Positions 49,142 through 62,565 of a stretch of DNA of 64,000 nt are shown here, piece after piece (the first letter of the stretch is position 1; each line of letters opens with the position of its first letter). The position numbers and the translations under genes were made by a program. The notes below the pieces were generated by a model. That model saw only the letters and a program-made list of their open reading frames with translations. It searched no databases and was not told the origin of the DNA. This DNA is from Holothuria scabra. Its lineage: Eukaryota > Echinodermata > Holothuroidea > Aspidochirotida > Holothuriidae. The stretch covers positions 4,233,001 to 4,297,000 of the forward strand of contig CM074194.1 of the NCBI GenBank assembly GCA_037179385.1. The letters run 5' to 3'.

Positions 49142-51433
49142 TCACAATATACACTTCAGAGTCTGGCAGTCTAACAGTCCAACTCCCATCTTCATAGTCT
49201 TGAGCTGAGATATAAAATTTTGAAATTTATTAACTTAAAACAAATTAGTTCATTGCACAGTAATTTGTGACTTTCTTGTTGTACAACTCACATTACCTAA
49301 TTTTGTTTCACTTTAAAATTAAACATGTTTTTATGACATTGAACACTTCCTGTTTGCTTACATAGCTAGGCCTGTTGCACAACGAGGGCTTAATTAATTA
49401 GTCTACGTCACCAATAAGAGTCAGTGTGCTATCACACCTTGGTGCAAAGTGCAGTACTTAACTTTCAGAAAAACAAAGAAATAAAAAGATTGTAATTTAA
49501 GTAATAAAACAATGACATAACAAATTATTGCACAATGAACAATTTTAATTTGAGTGAATAAACTTCAACATTTTAGGCTACATCCCAGCCCATAAATGTC
49601 CTATAAACATGGGAGTTGGACTTTTAGAATTAACTTTTTATGCTGTTTAATATATATTTTGAATTTTTTGACTTGAGGTACACCTGAATTCCTGACATTA
49701 TGAAAGATTCAGTAAATTAAAGATGAAAAAGAAAATTGTGAGATTTAGCTGTTGATTCAAAACAAGTTTGGTGTGGCTGCTTTGAAAATAAACTGTGCCA
49801 TACTGTAGTGAACATCTGTATGCTAGAATCATATTCTGGAAAAAGCAAATTAATGATGTTGGAAGATATTTCCAGTACAAGGTTCAGTAGAAATCAAAAT
49901 GATTTAAAACTAAGTGAAACTTTGATTATGAATTTTAAGTTACATGAGTTGCAATTTTAAGCTTGGAAGGTTGTACTTTATGAAGCAATCCAACACTACA
50001 GTACAGTATGCGCTAGAGCTCACATGAGTGACACACGAATGACATGAATGTATCAAATCAACCATATGACATTGTACTGTAAATATCCTGGTATATACTG
50101 TACTTTGATCCTACAGTAGTTAGCAAATGCTGAACTGAACGTTATCCTCAAATCATACGCTCACTCTTACTCCCACATAGGTTCATTGGTTTGCACATAC
50201 TATAGGAAACGGCTCATGCCATGCAGATCTGTACTTTAAGTTTTTACAGTAGGCCTATACCATACTTGATATCTGTGAACTGAATGTTAACTACTGGCCT
50301 TGCAAATAATAGATTCTGTAATTTCTTAAAAGCTAAGATCTAACTCTCTGCACTGGGGAATTTGTCACACTGACTTGATTGGATAAAATTGCTGGTATCC
50401 AGCATTGTAAACCTTCCACATGGAAACATCACACACCACAGTACAGCATGTTACTGTATATAGTAATATGCTTAGGAATAGGATGCCACATGTATTGTAC
50501 CTGTGGTTCATTCAGACTGCTGGTAATGCAAACTATAAATAGTTTTTTTTTATAAAGGTTTCTACAAATGCAAATTATACTGTAATGTATGTCTCATCTT
50601 TTTGCAGAATTAAGAAACATAATTTAGTATATTACTCTATAAGGCAAACAAGATGTTAAGTACTGTGCAGTAGGTTGCAATATACTGTAGGCCTACAGTG
50701 CAGTCCTGTCTTTGCTTCATGTAGAAAACTAGACAAACAGTACCGAACTTACAGTGTGAAATCTACTGTACAACAGGCTGCAATTTTCAGAAAGTTTTAT
50801 GGCTGTTCTTCAGGCAGACATTTCAGTACTTTTAGTTGTCCACAAGGAAATTTGGTTGTTCAATACATATTCACACATTTTCACATAAAGTTCAAAACAG
50901 TGTTTCTGAAGTACATACTCATTGTGCTGTTTTTGCTGGAATTCGGCATAAGGACTCCCCAATACATGAAAAACACACTAATGAAAGCAGGGCATGATTT
51001 ATGAGGAATGCTGGCACAATAATGCTCCTTAAAAGAATAGTCCAGAGTCTATTTTATTTCACATGTTAAAGAGGAAGAGATTGTAAGCATTCTGGTGAAA
51101 TTTCCGTTCATTGCCCATGATGGGTTCTTGAGATATTGGCAATTGTATGTGGCAAATTTTCTAAATAGAATGAACTTGAAACAAGTGGGCATGATGTCAT
51201 GGATTCACATTGTTGGTCAATGTTTTGTTTTCATTCATAATTTACCACCACTTTTATGCAACTTACAGGGGTTCATTGAGTTGATATTGAAAATTTAATG
51301 GAAGTGTCTATGGGTACTACCACTTGGAAATTCTTATAATTGGCATAAACTAGTCATGTTTTATATCAGGGTTCTCACTAACCCGAGCTCCCGGGTCCCT
51401 GACGCGCGAGTCCAACTTGAGACGCTTGAAAAA

Positions 51434-51466
51434 AAATCCTGTGCGTCCCAGGGACGCACAGGATTT
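51434..51466. repeat. 33-nt near-perfect palindrome
   Basis: Arms AAATCCTGTGCGTCCC and GGGACGCACAGGATTT are exact inverse complements around a single A. It lies 68 bases inside the left end of the composite element. Confidence 0.95.
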
Positions 51467-52028
51467 GCTTGCTAAATGCATGTAAAATTTTGGGAAGAAG
51501 ACATAGAAAATTTTGTGTTGAAAACTTCACACGCACCCGTTGCTTTGAAGTGATCATTGTCGATGTTACTTCACAAAATCCATGTAGGAAAACTTGTAGG
51601 AAAACTCTCCGACTAGACCGATTGTTCGACCGATCATCTGTTATTAATTGGCATCGGGCCGATTATTCCGTTGTCGGTAAATAATTTGCGTCGGTAAATA
51701 ATTTGCTTCGGTAAAATTCTGCCATTCAACCGATCATTACCATCGATTATTTGAAAATTGGCTAAATGTACTTGAAACTTACATTTAGTTTCGTTAAAAT
51801 TCCTGTTAATACTCAATCCTTTAACTTCCCGCCAAAATGGGATGCACTGATAATCACAAATGTATAAATTGTACCTCTGCAATGGGAATGATCGTTTGAT
51901 ATTTTCCGATATAACCCGGTAGATTTACCTGGAATTAGATTTAGAATTGCATTTAAGGTGCATTCTTTGCTGTCTCGCAGAAAGGGCCGCATGAGTTGCT
52001 GTGCAAACTGTTCTGCACAAAACACATA

Positions 52029-52844
52029 CCGTATTTACTCTATTAAACACCCCGGGGGCGTGAAATTTTCGTTAAGGGGGGGGGGCGTTTATTAGAGTCA
52101 AATTTATGTGACTTCTGATAAACTGCTATATATGGCATATTTGTCCATAAATTTGGTTGTCAGCTTCACAATCAACTGTGAGCTCCTCCCCAATGATCGG
52201 TAACCAAACTTAATTCCCTATAAATATGGTAGCCACGAACAGCACTCTGAACTTTGCAAGTGTGATCAACTTTCGCTGACATCTTGATATGTAACGTTAC
52301 ACACAGAAGCGACTTTTTTTAGTGCCCGCGGCATATGCATTCATGCATGCTGTGAACAGTATATAGCCAGGCCTCACGGTACCATACTGACCGCCCGGCT
52401 ATACGCACGTACATACAGTAATTGCATAATAGTTACCGTGAGTAGTACCATTAGCAATACATACGCGTTCACAGTATTTCACTGTTAAACAGTTTTCCTG
52501 TGTTGAATTTGAATTTTCATGTTAGGCTGTTCAGATAGGCTAGCGAATATTTGTATACCTACGGCATGTACAGTACCACTTTCGAACCGCAAACGAAGCA
52601 GTACAGGTTCGGGGTATGTGATAGCGTGATGGATATCAACAGAAATTAGTTGCAGAAACATGCCTTTTACTTCGGGATACAGTATGGGACTTTAGGAGAT
52701 TTCGTGGCTTCAAGGCAGGACTATTTCATTTTCCTTTTACCATATTGTCTTTGGAATTAACAATTTCAATTTATGCAATGTGACAAAAAAGTTGGGGGGG
52801 GGGGGCCTTTATTAGAGAGGGGGCGTTTAATAGAGCAAATACGG
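52029..52844. mobile_element. Nested TA-flanked element with G-runs
   Basis: Inverted ends CCGTATTTACTCTATTAAAC and CCGTATTTGCTCTATTAAAC (one mismatch) are flanked by TA on both sides, as for Tc1/mariner-type insertions. Inside each end, runs of 10-12 G and cgtttattagag words are mirrored. 816 bp with no transposase frame. Confidence 0.85.
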
Positions 52845-52976
52845 TAGTAGCCTACAGACTATCTAGCTGCAGTGTTTCGCCATTTTTTTTTAAAATCCCC
52901 AAGCTTTGCATACATGTCTGAGCTGTGTACGTTTTGTAAACGTACGTAGCACCTAGAACCTTGTGAAGTTCGATGG

Positions 52977-53715
52977 TTGTTATCTTGCATAAATTAAGCC
53001 ATTCCCAGCATTCCGTCCATAATGTTGTTTACAGTGGGGCTTATGCAATGTTGTCATACGACGTCATTGCAAACGAAAACAGTGATGAACGTGGTCTCAT
53101 GCAGCAAACTTCTTGGCCCATACATGCAGTAAACTGCGTGTCCGTTTTTACCCATCATGTTTTGCTTGGTGACATCATATGGATAGGTTCCATTGCGAAA
53201 TTTAAATTGGTCCCTGCATCGCGATTGGTGCATTTGTGTTGATTCTAGTCAGCCAATCACAACTCGCGCCTTCGCCTATGTGATTTAGTGTGGGAAAATA
53301 CTCGGCCTCGAGACAAGTTTTCCCGTTGAGTTTGTGTTACGACGGCCGCACTTGACATGCTTATATAGCCGTCTAGCGAAGCCGGGCGAGCGCCGTGCTA
53401 AATTCACCTAGAAACGGCATTACAAATCTCTGCCTATGTGGATTTGTCGGGGATCTGACTTAGGTGCATTTCAGTTGCATATTCTTTCAAAACAAGACGT
53501 AAGTTTTGGGCAAGAAATGCTAAAAAAATACAGGGATATCTATATCCAAAAGGAACCATAAGATACGTCAATCGGGTGCAATTGTTTTGTTGGCCAGAAC
53601 TGCTAAGATTTTCATGATTGCTCTTTCGTTATTAAAGCGGGAGAGTAGCTACAGTATATAACGCAATTACAACGCAGTGCAGTAGAAGAATGCAAATGTT
53701 CCGACATGATTGGGG
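52977..53715 (+). repeat. Diverged match to the 44-kb hAT-like element interior
   Basis: Follows 44588-45330 in order (gcataaattaag, attcccagcattcc, cagccaatcacaactcgcgc, gtgctaaattcacc, ggaaccataagata) with many substitutions. It is part of an element with different termini. Confidence 0.85.
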
Positions 53716-56700
53716 GATGAAAACTAGACAGAGCATGATGTTGGCCTAAGAACTAAATTATGAAAGGGCATATGACACAGACTACAAACAATTCTACTGT
53801 ATTAACTGTTGATTTGTATCTCCACTTTTGAAGCGAAAATATTACAGCTACAAAAACGATATCCCGTTCGTGAGACGAACGGAACTATTCCCAGTATCTT
53901 ACATCCTGAACTGGTTATGGTAATACGATATGGTACGATACGCGTAACATGTGACTTCCCTCTTTCTAATAATGGGTTATCGGCATCAGGCCGATTGTTA
54001 AATTAAATAGTCGGTACACGACAGAAAATCTGAATGGGAATTGCGGAGCGTCACTGATCACTGCATTTTTGTTGATGCTTCACTTGGGACTCTTCCAAAA
54101 AATATGGGACCCTCAGAAATATGATGGGACTCTTGAAAAAAAAAGTTGAGGGTTCGGGGACTCTTGGGTTTGGGAGCCTAACGAAAACACTGTTTTATAT
54201 CTAATAGTTGCAGAAAGTATTAGATTTTGCATTTTGTGGTGTCTTGACTTATTTAACGGTTTTGTGCACAATTTGAAAAACTGTCTGGTCACGAATTTTT
54301 GAAAACAGGATTAACCGTTACGTACTAACCCATATAACAGTTATTTGTATGTAGAATATGGGGGTTCCCTAAGTTTGACCATTTGTCACTGGCACGTGAA
54401 GAAAACGTGAAAGGTTTGGAAAAATTTGTTGAATTTCAAGAACCAACTCAATGAGCCACTTTAACTCTGTATATAAATATGGCTACAACAGGGGCATACT
54501 AAGCAAAGGAACATAAAAAGCTTAACCTGTCTTCCAGGCTATACTGTAGTCTCCCCTAATCAATTCAAGGCCACACTATTAAGTAGGATAAAAAATAAAG
54601 AAAAACAAAACACTGGCTAACATACAGTTGAGTAGTGCATTGGTTAACAAAATCCATGACATCACACCTGCTTGCTTCAAGTTCACATTGTACAAAAAGT
54701 GTGTTGACTAAAATTGCTACTACCTCCAGAACATGGAAAATGAATGAAACTTTCACCAACATGCTAAAGAATATAGATTCCTCATTAACATATCAAACAG
54801 AAATTTGACTCTGGACTATCCTTTCAAATTATCCCAGATAGAGCAAATTGTCACACCCCTAAGAATCTGCTAGTGGGCACTGGGCAGTCATACAGTATGC
54901 CTTAATTTCTGCAGGAAAGCGATGGGACTGCAGTCCTGAATATGAATAGGGAAACCATATTAATTTGAATTCATGGGATGCATTGCACTGCAACCCATTA
55001 CAGTACCATACCACTTCTACAGCAGCTATCACTACCAAAGCAAGTACATACAGCATGCCAGTTTCACATGACCAGGAGATCTTTAAAGAGGGATTTACTG
55101 GTGTTCAAAACCCATTGTTTCACTGTGTAAATTTTTGGAGGAATGTTTATGGGAAAATTTCTCACACACACAGAGTTAAAGTATGATTATCTTACTTTGT
55201 CAGAAATCATCAAAGCAACCTACTGTGTATGTCAGCACTGGCAATGCTATTTAATCATTTCTCTGTTTACAACTAACCTTTCACCCATATAATGCCATGT
55301 GTTACAGTACTTTATGCAAAGTATCTTTAATTGGCCAATACATGGAAACTATTAATACACAATGTAAAAGCTTTTGCCCATAAGTAGCTATTGTTCCAAG
55401 ACTGTGCAACATGGTGAAAGAAAGCAAGCACTTGTTGCACAAAATTAAAGTTAAACAGCAATTTCCAAATGTCCCAATGTTGTAGCTGAAATTTATGACT
55501 GAAATGGTGCAAAATGATTATCAAGTGAACATTTCCTATTTTTATTATAATGCTTAAAGATACATGAAATTTATGAAATGCTTTCAATGTTACATTTCAG
55601 AATTTTTATTTCATTTAATTGCCGTTTCTTAATGTGTTTTTCACCTTACAGTTGAATGCAAATAGCGATCTCCATCATACTTCAGAATACTGATGATACT
55701 GGGGGAAAGGGAGACATGTTCCCCAATATTGAAAAATCACCTATTGACTATTGACAGTAATTATTTTTCAAAATGAGGTAATGTCCTACCCCATATTGAA
55801 AACAAAATGTACAGTAGTCTGTGATGATATTAATAAAGTGTCAGCTATACATTATTTTTGCACTTAACACTTGGTCACTGAACTGGCTAATTACTGCAGC
55901 TTAATTTGGAATGAGAAGATATCAAAGCAAGCATGGGGAAAAAAAGTGACAACACTGGGGAAGAGGGTTTTTGACAGCCAATGTTTGTTTTCCTGTTTAA
56001 ATGTGACAGCCCTACTATGAATCATATGGTACTGCAGTAGGGCAATAATTGGTTGAGAGATAGTGTTACTACTTTCATAATTGTCCTTGATCCTTTGCAA
56101 ACCTACAAAATGTTGTCATGCCCTTTCCCATGTGATCATTTTTGCCCCCACATGCCATGGTGTAATTCACTTTTCTTATCTCCCGAGGACATTTTTTGAG
56201 GGGATTAAATTACTCTCCTGAGAGAAACCAGAAGAGCATAATAGTACTGTAAAGTATACATCTGCTTTCCTACCTGTTTTGTCTGGGAGGGCAATTTCAT
56301 AGCAAAAATTTACAACCTCAGGAGAGCAATGAATGCCCTGATGTACAGTAGTTGTGCAAAATTTAAAAAATGAAATGCCAATTTACCAAATTCCTAGAAG
56401 AAATTTGTGAGTGGAATGGAGCAAAGAGACCTGTTATCTAAAGAATATTGTGTCCCTGTTTGTACTTTCCAAGTTTAAAAACACAAAAAACATGGCAGTC
56501 TGTTGAAGTGGCCAAGACACAGCCACAAAAACTTTTGTGTATTGCAAGATTCGATACAGTATTTTACATCATCTCACACCCATTAATAAACCTTTACAAT
56601 TCAGCATAAATGATATTTGAAGGAAAAGGTTCAAAATCCAATTGCGAAAAATGCGGCAACAGGTCACCTGACTTCTAAAATGCAATTGGCAGCACAAACC

Positions 56701-57866
56701 CCACCCTATTTAAGTACCCACATCTAGATGTGGAACTAATGTAATGCTCTGAAAAGTTATCTTATGTATCTTAGCAACTTCATGAAAACAACTGCATCAC
56801 AATACACACCCAACATACCGAGCAAAAGGCATGGACCATGGTGGGGATTCGGAGCAAATCAATGGTGAATATGTTTGGGTGCATATATGCATGCGTATCA
56901 AAACAGTTCTGTTTTTGTGCAAGAAAGACGCTGTTTGGGCGCTAAACAGAACAGCTATGAACATGTATGGACAATCCACTACAAGTTCGTCCCCACTAAG
57001 GGCGCGTCTTTACTGTATGAGCTGTTTGGTGAAGGTTCTACTGCTAAGCAGACGCCATGCAATACAAAATTCACAATGTAGTGAGTGCGCACACACACTG
57101 CTATAGTAGCACTGATGTTTGCAATGATGTACTCTCTAACACGCATTGCCATACACGATTGGATGATTGTGAGCTCCCTGGTACAGTGTTGCTATACAGT
57201 GTACAGTGAGCGTTCGTCTAATGATGTCACCATCTTGAGAGACCTGTGCTCACGTTTTTTTCGCTTTCAGATTTCAAATAGGCTGAGCCTGGCCTGTAAT
57301 TGGGAATTCACAATGTCATATTTATGGACATAACTTAGTAGGGAAAACATTCACTTTATGTCATGGCCACTTTGGTTATGACAGCTATATTTCAGCGACA
57401 CTTTATTCAGTTATTGCTTTTGAAAGAACTTTTTGCAGTACAGTTGGGTACCCTTCTCCAATCTTTATGCTTTTTCAGTACCTTATGATTGATGTTTCCG
57501 TACTGGCTATGCATACCCATACAATGTCAAATGTTAATCAGCGTCAGCATGCATGCAGCATGTGATACTCTATTATTCTTGAAAGTGATTTCACATCACA
57601 TACTGTAGGCCTAGTGCTTAATGCAGCTCACAAGCTTTGGTTTATACTGACCATGACCCCAAGCAAGGAGAGCTCCTTCATAAACAAGGAGTGCAATTGA
57701 CCTGCATTCTCAAAAGGCAAGGCATGGCACTTATAGTTCAAAAAAAATCACAAGCTTGACTTCATCTGTGAACCATTTACTTTCAGACATGCAAAAATAC
57801 CATGATTACAAAAGAAAGACACTGACTGTTTTAAGTAATATCATCATCATCTAGACATTGTCACTG

Positions 57867-58037
57867 TAGCATGGGTGGAAAAGTTGGGAAGCTGGGAGGC
57901 TCCTTCCCGGAAATTGGGCATCAAAACAGAAATTTCCCTTTTCTATACATGAAAATACAGGGAGAACTGTGGGAAATTTTGCTAACTTCCTGGGAAATAA
58001 ATGTACTCCCTTCCTTGGAAATGAACATTTTTTCCAG
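57867..58037 (+). repeat. Dispersed repeat (partner of 18.7-19.0 kb)
   Basis: aaaagttgggaagctgggag, catgaaaatacagggagaac, tgggaaataa and actcccttcct occur in the same order as on the minus strand of 18735-18985. Confidence 0.7.
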
Positions 58038-59116
58038 TTCTGGTTGTTAGCTTAAGGCCATTTCATCTCACGCAACTAGTCCATTAACCTAATGTTTGCC
58101 TTGTAATTGAAGTAAACCTCGCTTCATTTCCAAACTCTATCAAAATTTGACTTTGAATTTACCACTTGCCCTATGAAAAAGAGTACTATATTTCTGCTGT
58201 TTTGCCAGTCATATACTTGTAAATTATGTAAATCGTGTCATCAGTCTCCAGTATCTAAGGCATGGCAGATCTACAGTACTGTAATTTATGTAATTTTTCC
58301 AAATATAACAATTCCCTAAAGCTACAGTAGGAAACAGTTCAGTTACACGTCTTTAAAGAGACTCAATTTTCATTTTTGAAGAGACTCAATGTTCTTCCAT
58401 TAAAAAGGAGACCAGGCTGGGATACTCTATAAAGGGATGTGCACAGTGCTGTCTCATTATAACATAAGCACTGAAAAGGCATCCAAACTGATGAAGTTCT
58501 CCTAGCTATACCCAACACACCATTAGTTTTGGGCACTACTGTATACTGGAGATATGAAGACAAAAAGTTTATATTTATTTACATGATTATGAAGGTTTTC
58601 ATGCATACATTGTAAGCTTGCTGTACATGCACCTGGAAATCCCATAAAATTTGATAGGGATTGTCAATGTTTTCTATTGTGAAATAAAACAAGATGAAAA
58701 AACAAATTGCGCAAAGGTATGACATGCACCTTTTCTCCACGCAACACCTGCTTGTTTACATACACGTGCTTGGGTGCTGTGTCATGAGGGGCACTTAAAT
58801 CCGTGAACCAAAACAGAACCTGTTGTGACACGCTTTACTTCAACACCACCAATGAATTTATAAATGAACACACTGTAATTATTTGAACATTATAGTTCAA
58901 TTCCAACAGCCACTTCTCAATTCCCTTCTGGCGTACATCTCCTAAAATTTCACCTTAAAATTAACATTTTTTCCAGAAATAACAATTTCAGCTTTCGAAC
59001 CATATTATTTCTGTCCTTGTATCACATAAGTGTTTGAAAGTAATGAATTGAAAAAAGTTTCGAAAAAGTTCTGATCACTGTTTATCAAGACCAACAAGGT
59101 ACTGTACTTTGCAGCA

Positions 59117-60274
59117 ACTGTAATAATAATAATAATACACAGTTCTTATAAAGCGCAAAACACACTGAAGTCCCTTTGCACTGAGAAAAGAAAAGATGAA
59201 AGTCATAGACAGGAGAAAAGGTAAGATTTAAGAAAGGTCTTGAAATTTGCGATATTCTTGCTTCTTTAACTGTAACAGGGAGGTCATTCCAGAGACAAGC
59301 AGCAGAGTATTGAAAGAACGGCAACCGTAATATTTAGTACAAACTGGAGGAGAGGAGAGTAGCAGTTTAGAACTGGAGCAAAGGTAGCAGGTAGGAGTGT
59401 AATTTTGGACAAGATCTTGTAGGTAAACAGGTGCAGAATTGTGTAAACATTTAAATGTCAGCAAGAGGACTTTGTATTTAATCCGATCAGCAATAGGAAG
59501 CCAGTGAAGGCTACGGAGGACTGGAGTTATATGATCGTTTGGTTTTGTAAGTGTAACTAATCTAGCAGCCGAGTTCTGTATATGTTGTAGTTTCTTGAGA
59601 CGAGAACTTGAAAGCCCATGGAGTAAGCTGTTGCAGTTATCGAGTCTTGAAGACACAAAAGCATGAACTAGAGTCTCAGTGGTTCTTTGATCTAGGTGTT
59701 TTCTGATTTTTCCAATTTTATGGAGCGCCAGAGATGCAGCACTGCAAACATTGTTAACATGTAGATCCATTGTGAGGTGACAATCAAACACTACACCCAA
59801 GTTTCTGGCATGCTGAACAGGTTCAATGTGAGCAGGTCCTATCTGGAATGACTGAACGGGAGATACAGATCGAAATTTTGAAGAAATGTGAATAAGTTCT
59901 GTTTTGTTGTCATTTAGTTTCAGTGCTGTGGTGAGCTCTGTAAGCACTCTGGACACAACCATTGAGATTGTTATTGGAGAGATAGCTTTGAATCTGGAAA
60001 GAACATGCATGCTCAATTGTTTTGGCCAGAAATTTGAGATTTGCGACTGGTCGATAATTCTTGAAGACATTTTTGTCCAAGTTCGGCTTCTTTATGATGG
60101 GTCTAATACCGTATGAGCCCGTTTGAGAGAGTCTAGGAAATGGCCATTTTGCAAAGACAAATAAACAATAATTGATATTATTGGCAACAAAACATTAATA
60201 GATTTCTTTAATAAGAAGGCAGGTATAGGATCAAGCTTACTAGACGATAATGGTGATTCCATTATTATTTTCAT
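59117..60274 (-). pseudogene. Non-LTR retrotransposon 3' part with deleted RT core
   Basis: The minus strand reads in order: an RT fragment with SSSKLDPIPAFLLKKSINVL (60274-60120), then after a frame change KKPNLDKNVFKNYRPVANLK and QSAYRAHHST (about 60105-59950). It then runs directly into KLNDNKTELIHISSKFRSV and NLGVVFDCHLTMD, followed by RLDNCNSLLHGL, IQNSAARLVT, HITPVLRSLHWLPI and LLTFKCLHNSAP, the usual C-terminal part of L2/CR1-group LINEs. The stretch between the STET-like motif and LNDNKTE, which should hold the catalytic FADD motif, is absent. The tail is an ATT repeat at 59117-59135. Dead copy: a frameshift, a core deletion and a broken 5' side. Confidence 0.88.
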
Positions 60275-60278
60275 TAAT

Positions 60279-60788
60279 AACAGGCCATGATCAAATCCAG
60301 GTTACATGGTTTTCACCTGTCTTCGATTAGTTAGCGCCTGTGTAAAACAGTAAAACCGTACACAGTAACAGTCAGTAACAGTCAGCTAAAACCACTACGC
60401 AGCAGCTTCATGCTGTACATTGCAAACGAACCTCTGTTAGGAAGAACCGTGCTGACTGATTCCCTACTTGCGTTTATGAATGAAGTGGTTTCTTGAAAAG
60501 TTTGGGGATTCCCCGCTTCTAACTAATTAATGAGGGAGGGTGTTATGGTTTTGCCAATTGAAGTACACCCATTCTCTAGAGCGTTCTTCTACAATACATC
60601 AGGAGCAGCCAGCTGAACGCAGTGTGTATATTATAGGCCTAATGTGCATACATGTTGCAGCGCAGGTTCCCCTTACATGCTGCATACTGTACTTATACTG
60701 TACAGTATGTCTATTTAGTTATTACACAGGCGCTAACTAATCGAAGATAGGTGAAAACTATGCTACCTGGATTTGATCATGGCCTATT
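60279..60788. mobile_element. Element with about 65-bp terminal inverted repeats
   Basis: The left arm (60281-60345) and right arm (60722-60786) are inverse complements apart from a few changes: AGGCCATGATCAAATCCAGG, TTTTCACCT, TCTTCGATTAGTTAGCGCCT and GTGTAA. 510 bp in total, interior noncoding. It lies immediately at the broken 5' side of the LINE remnant, so it probably inserted there. The flanks attaata/attgata give no exact duplication. Confidence 0.85.
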
Positions 60789-62565
60789 ATTGATACCTCT
60801 AGAGTTATATATTGCATTTTAAACTTAGGTAGCTAGGCCCTTGGCATAGTTTTATGCTGTGGCTTCAAGCCACACTATTTTGGGGGGCCAATTAGCAAAG
60901 AAACAAATGGGAAGATCAGCCAGTGTCAAAATTGAATTTATTGGAGTGGGTCCTGCAGCTGTCTCTAAAGGGGGCACAGCATCTACTTTTACTGTAGATA
61001 CTGTACTGTGACCTACTGTAGCTTATACTTTGTGAATGATTTGCAATACTGAATGTTAAGAAACTTCATGCACCTACAGTACTGATGTACGGATACAACT
61101 AAAATTGCAATTTCTATCTGAATCAACCTTCAATGGAAGAAATTTTATGAAAATTGTTTTTCACAAAATGTTCTGTTACTTAAGATAAAGGGGGAAAAAA
61201 GTCAAAATGGAGTCTGTTCCGAGAGGAACCTGTGCCTTGTATTAACACTTATACAGTCATGGCAAGGGATTGCCAAGTACTATATCACAGCTTCATTAAC
61301 AAATATGTACATTGTCGACATCTTCAAGTTTCTAAACGGGCTTGGTTATAGAACTTCTACAAACCCAAATGTGATTAAACCTTGAGTAATTGCAAAAGAT
61401 GCCACTAAATGTTTCATTCACTTATCTCAAACTGACTTACATTTCAAATTTGAAAGTACTGTATACTCCCCCAAAATAAATGTAATTACCTTGCTATTGT
61501 GTACACTGCCCCAAAGTTCTACTTCATGCAACATAGTTTACTAGAGAGCAGTAGGCTGAGAGTGCAACATATGTTATTTGGTTATTTTACTTTGTAACTT
61601 GATGAAACTGTCCGTCTTTCTGTGGCAAGTTTGGTAAACAAATGAAAAAAGTTTCACACGGTACTGTACAGCAGGCTTACAAACCCCTTTCCGGCAGAGT
61701 GGGCTCCATTGTTCCACACATACATGCTTCTCTTCTCTTATGATACAGAGGAAGGACCCACACCCAAAGTACACTTGCCATACGCCAAAGAATCATGCCA
61801 AGGTGGAGGTGTTTGAAATTATACGCCACACCAATTGTTGCAGTTGTATGACTACTGTTGTAATTTTCACTGTAGCAGCCGGGTACGCCGTATGCCAAAT
61901 TTGTTGGTGTACATTTCCGTATGCCAAAGATCTTTCTGTGAAAGGCCCTACTTTCCAGTATGGGCAAGGACTAGATTGCTAAGTGGGTACTACCGGTATC
62001 ACATTCCCTTCCATTACTTTCCACCTCCCTTAAAGATGTTTTCTGCTAATGATAAAAGGGGCGGGAAACACAGGTTTTGAGGGGCGGAAACTAACTGTAA
62101 CCAGACCTACCCATCAGTTAGGCTACTAGGCTAGACATTTGGAATAGGTTTGGATATATCTCATTCTGTTCATCAGCTTTGCAAAAATTAAGATTAAGAG
62201 TGCCATGCATAATCCTACCACTGCATAGGCCTAGCCTAGGCCTAGTATAAATTAATCAGGCTACAGAGTATATTTTTGTAAAAGGAGACTATTACAGGAT
62301 GTAAGTTAGGCCTAGTCACTGAACGTGACCGTATAATCCACTCCTTCTAGTCACTCCTTACTACGGTCACTGGCCTACATGTACAAAGGTAACGATGTTT
62401 TAAGCCGAAAAAACAAACTGAGCTCTAATTACGATGGTATGGTTCATAGAACAGATTTGAGTTAACATAAAGATTTTGAGCATTCTTAAAATACCACTTA
62501 TACCTTCTGGAATGTTTAATACTAGGTGAATGCATAGCAAAAGGCAGGAAAAATGTGGTGCCATC

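Larger units (their letters stand above)
51367..54192. mobile_element. CAGGG-ended composite hAT-type element, 2.8 kb
   Basis: The exact 8-bp duplication TTTTATAT (51359-51366, 54193-54200) flanks ends CAGGGTTCTCACTAACCCGA and, inverted, CAGTGTTTTCGTTAGGCTCC. Subterminal regions are loosely inverted (gccgattattccg versus gccgattgtt). It contains a 33-nt palindrome (51434-51466), a 17-bp doublet gtcggtaaataatttgc (about 51674-51708), a nested TA-flanked element (52029-52844) and a region shared with the 44-kb hAT-like element (52977-53715). No transposase frame is recognised. Confidence 0.85.

Noticed and set aside
56810..57340. Less AT-rich patch with overlapping frames, considered as a gene fragment
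   Set aside because: Three short overlapping frames, none recognised, with no splice sites joining them.
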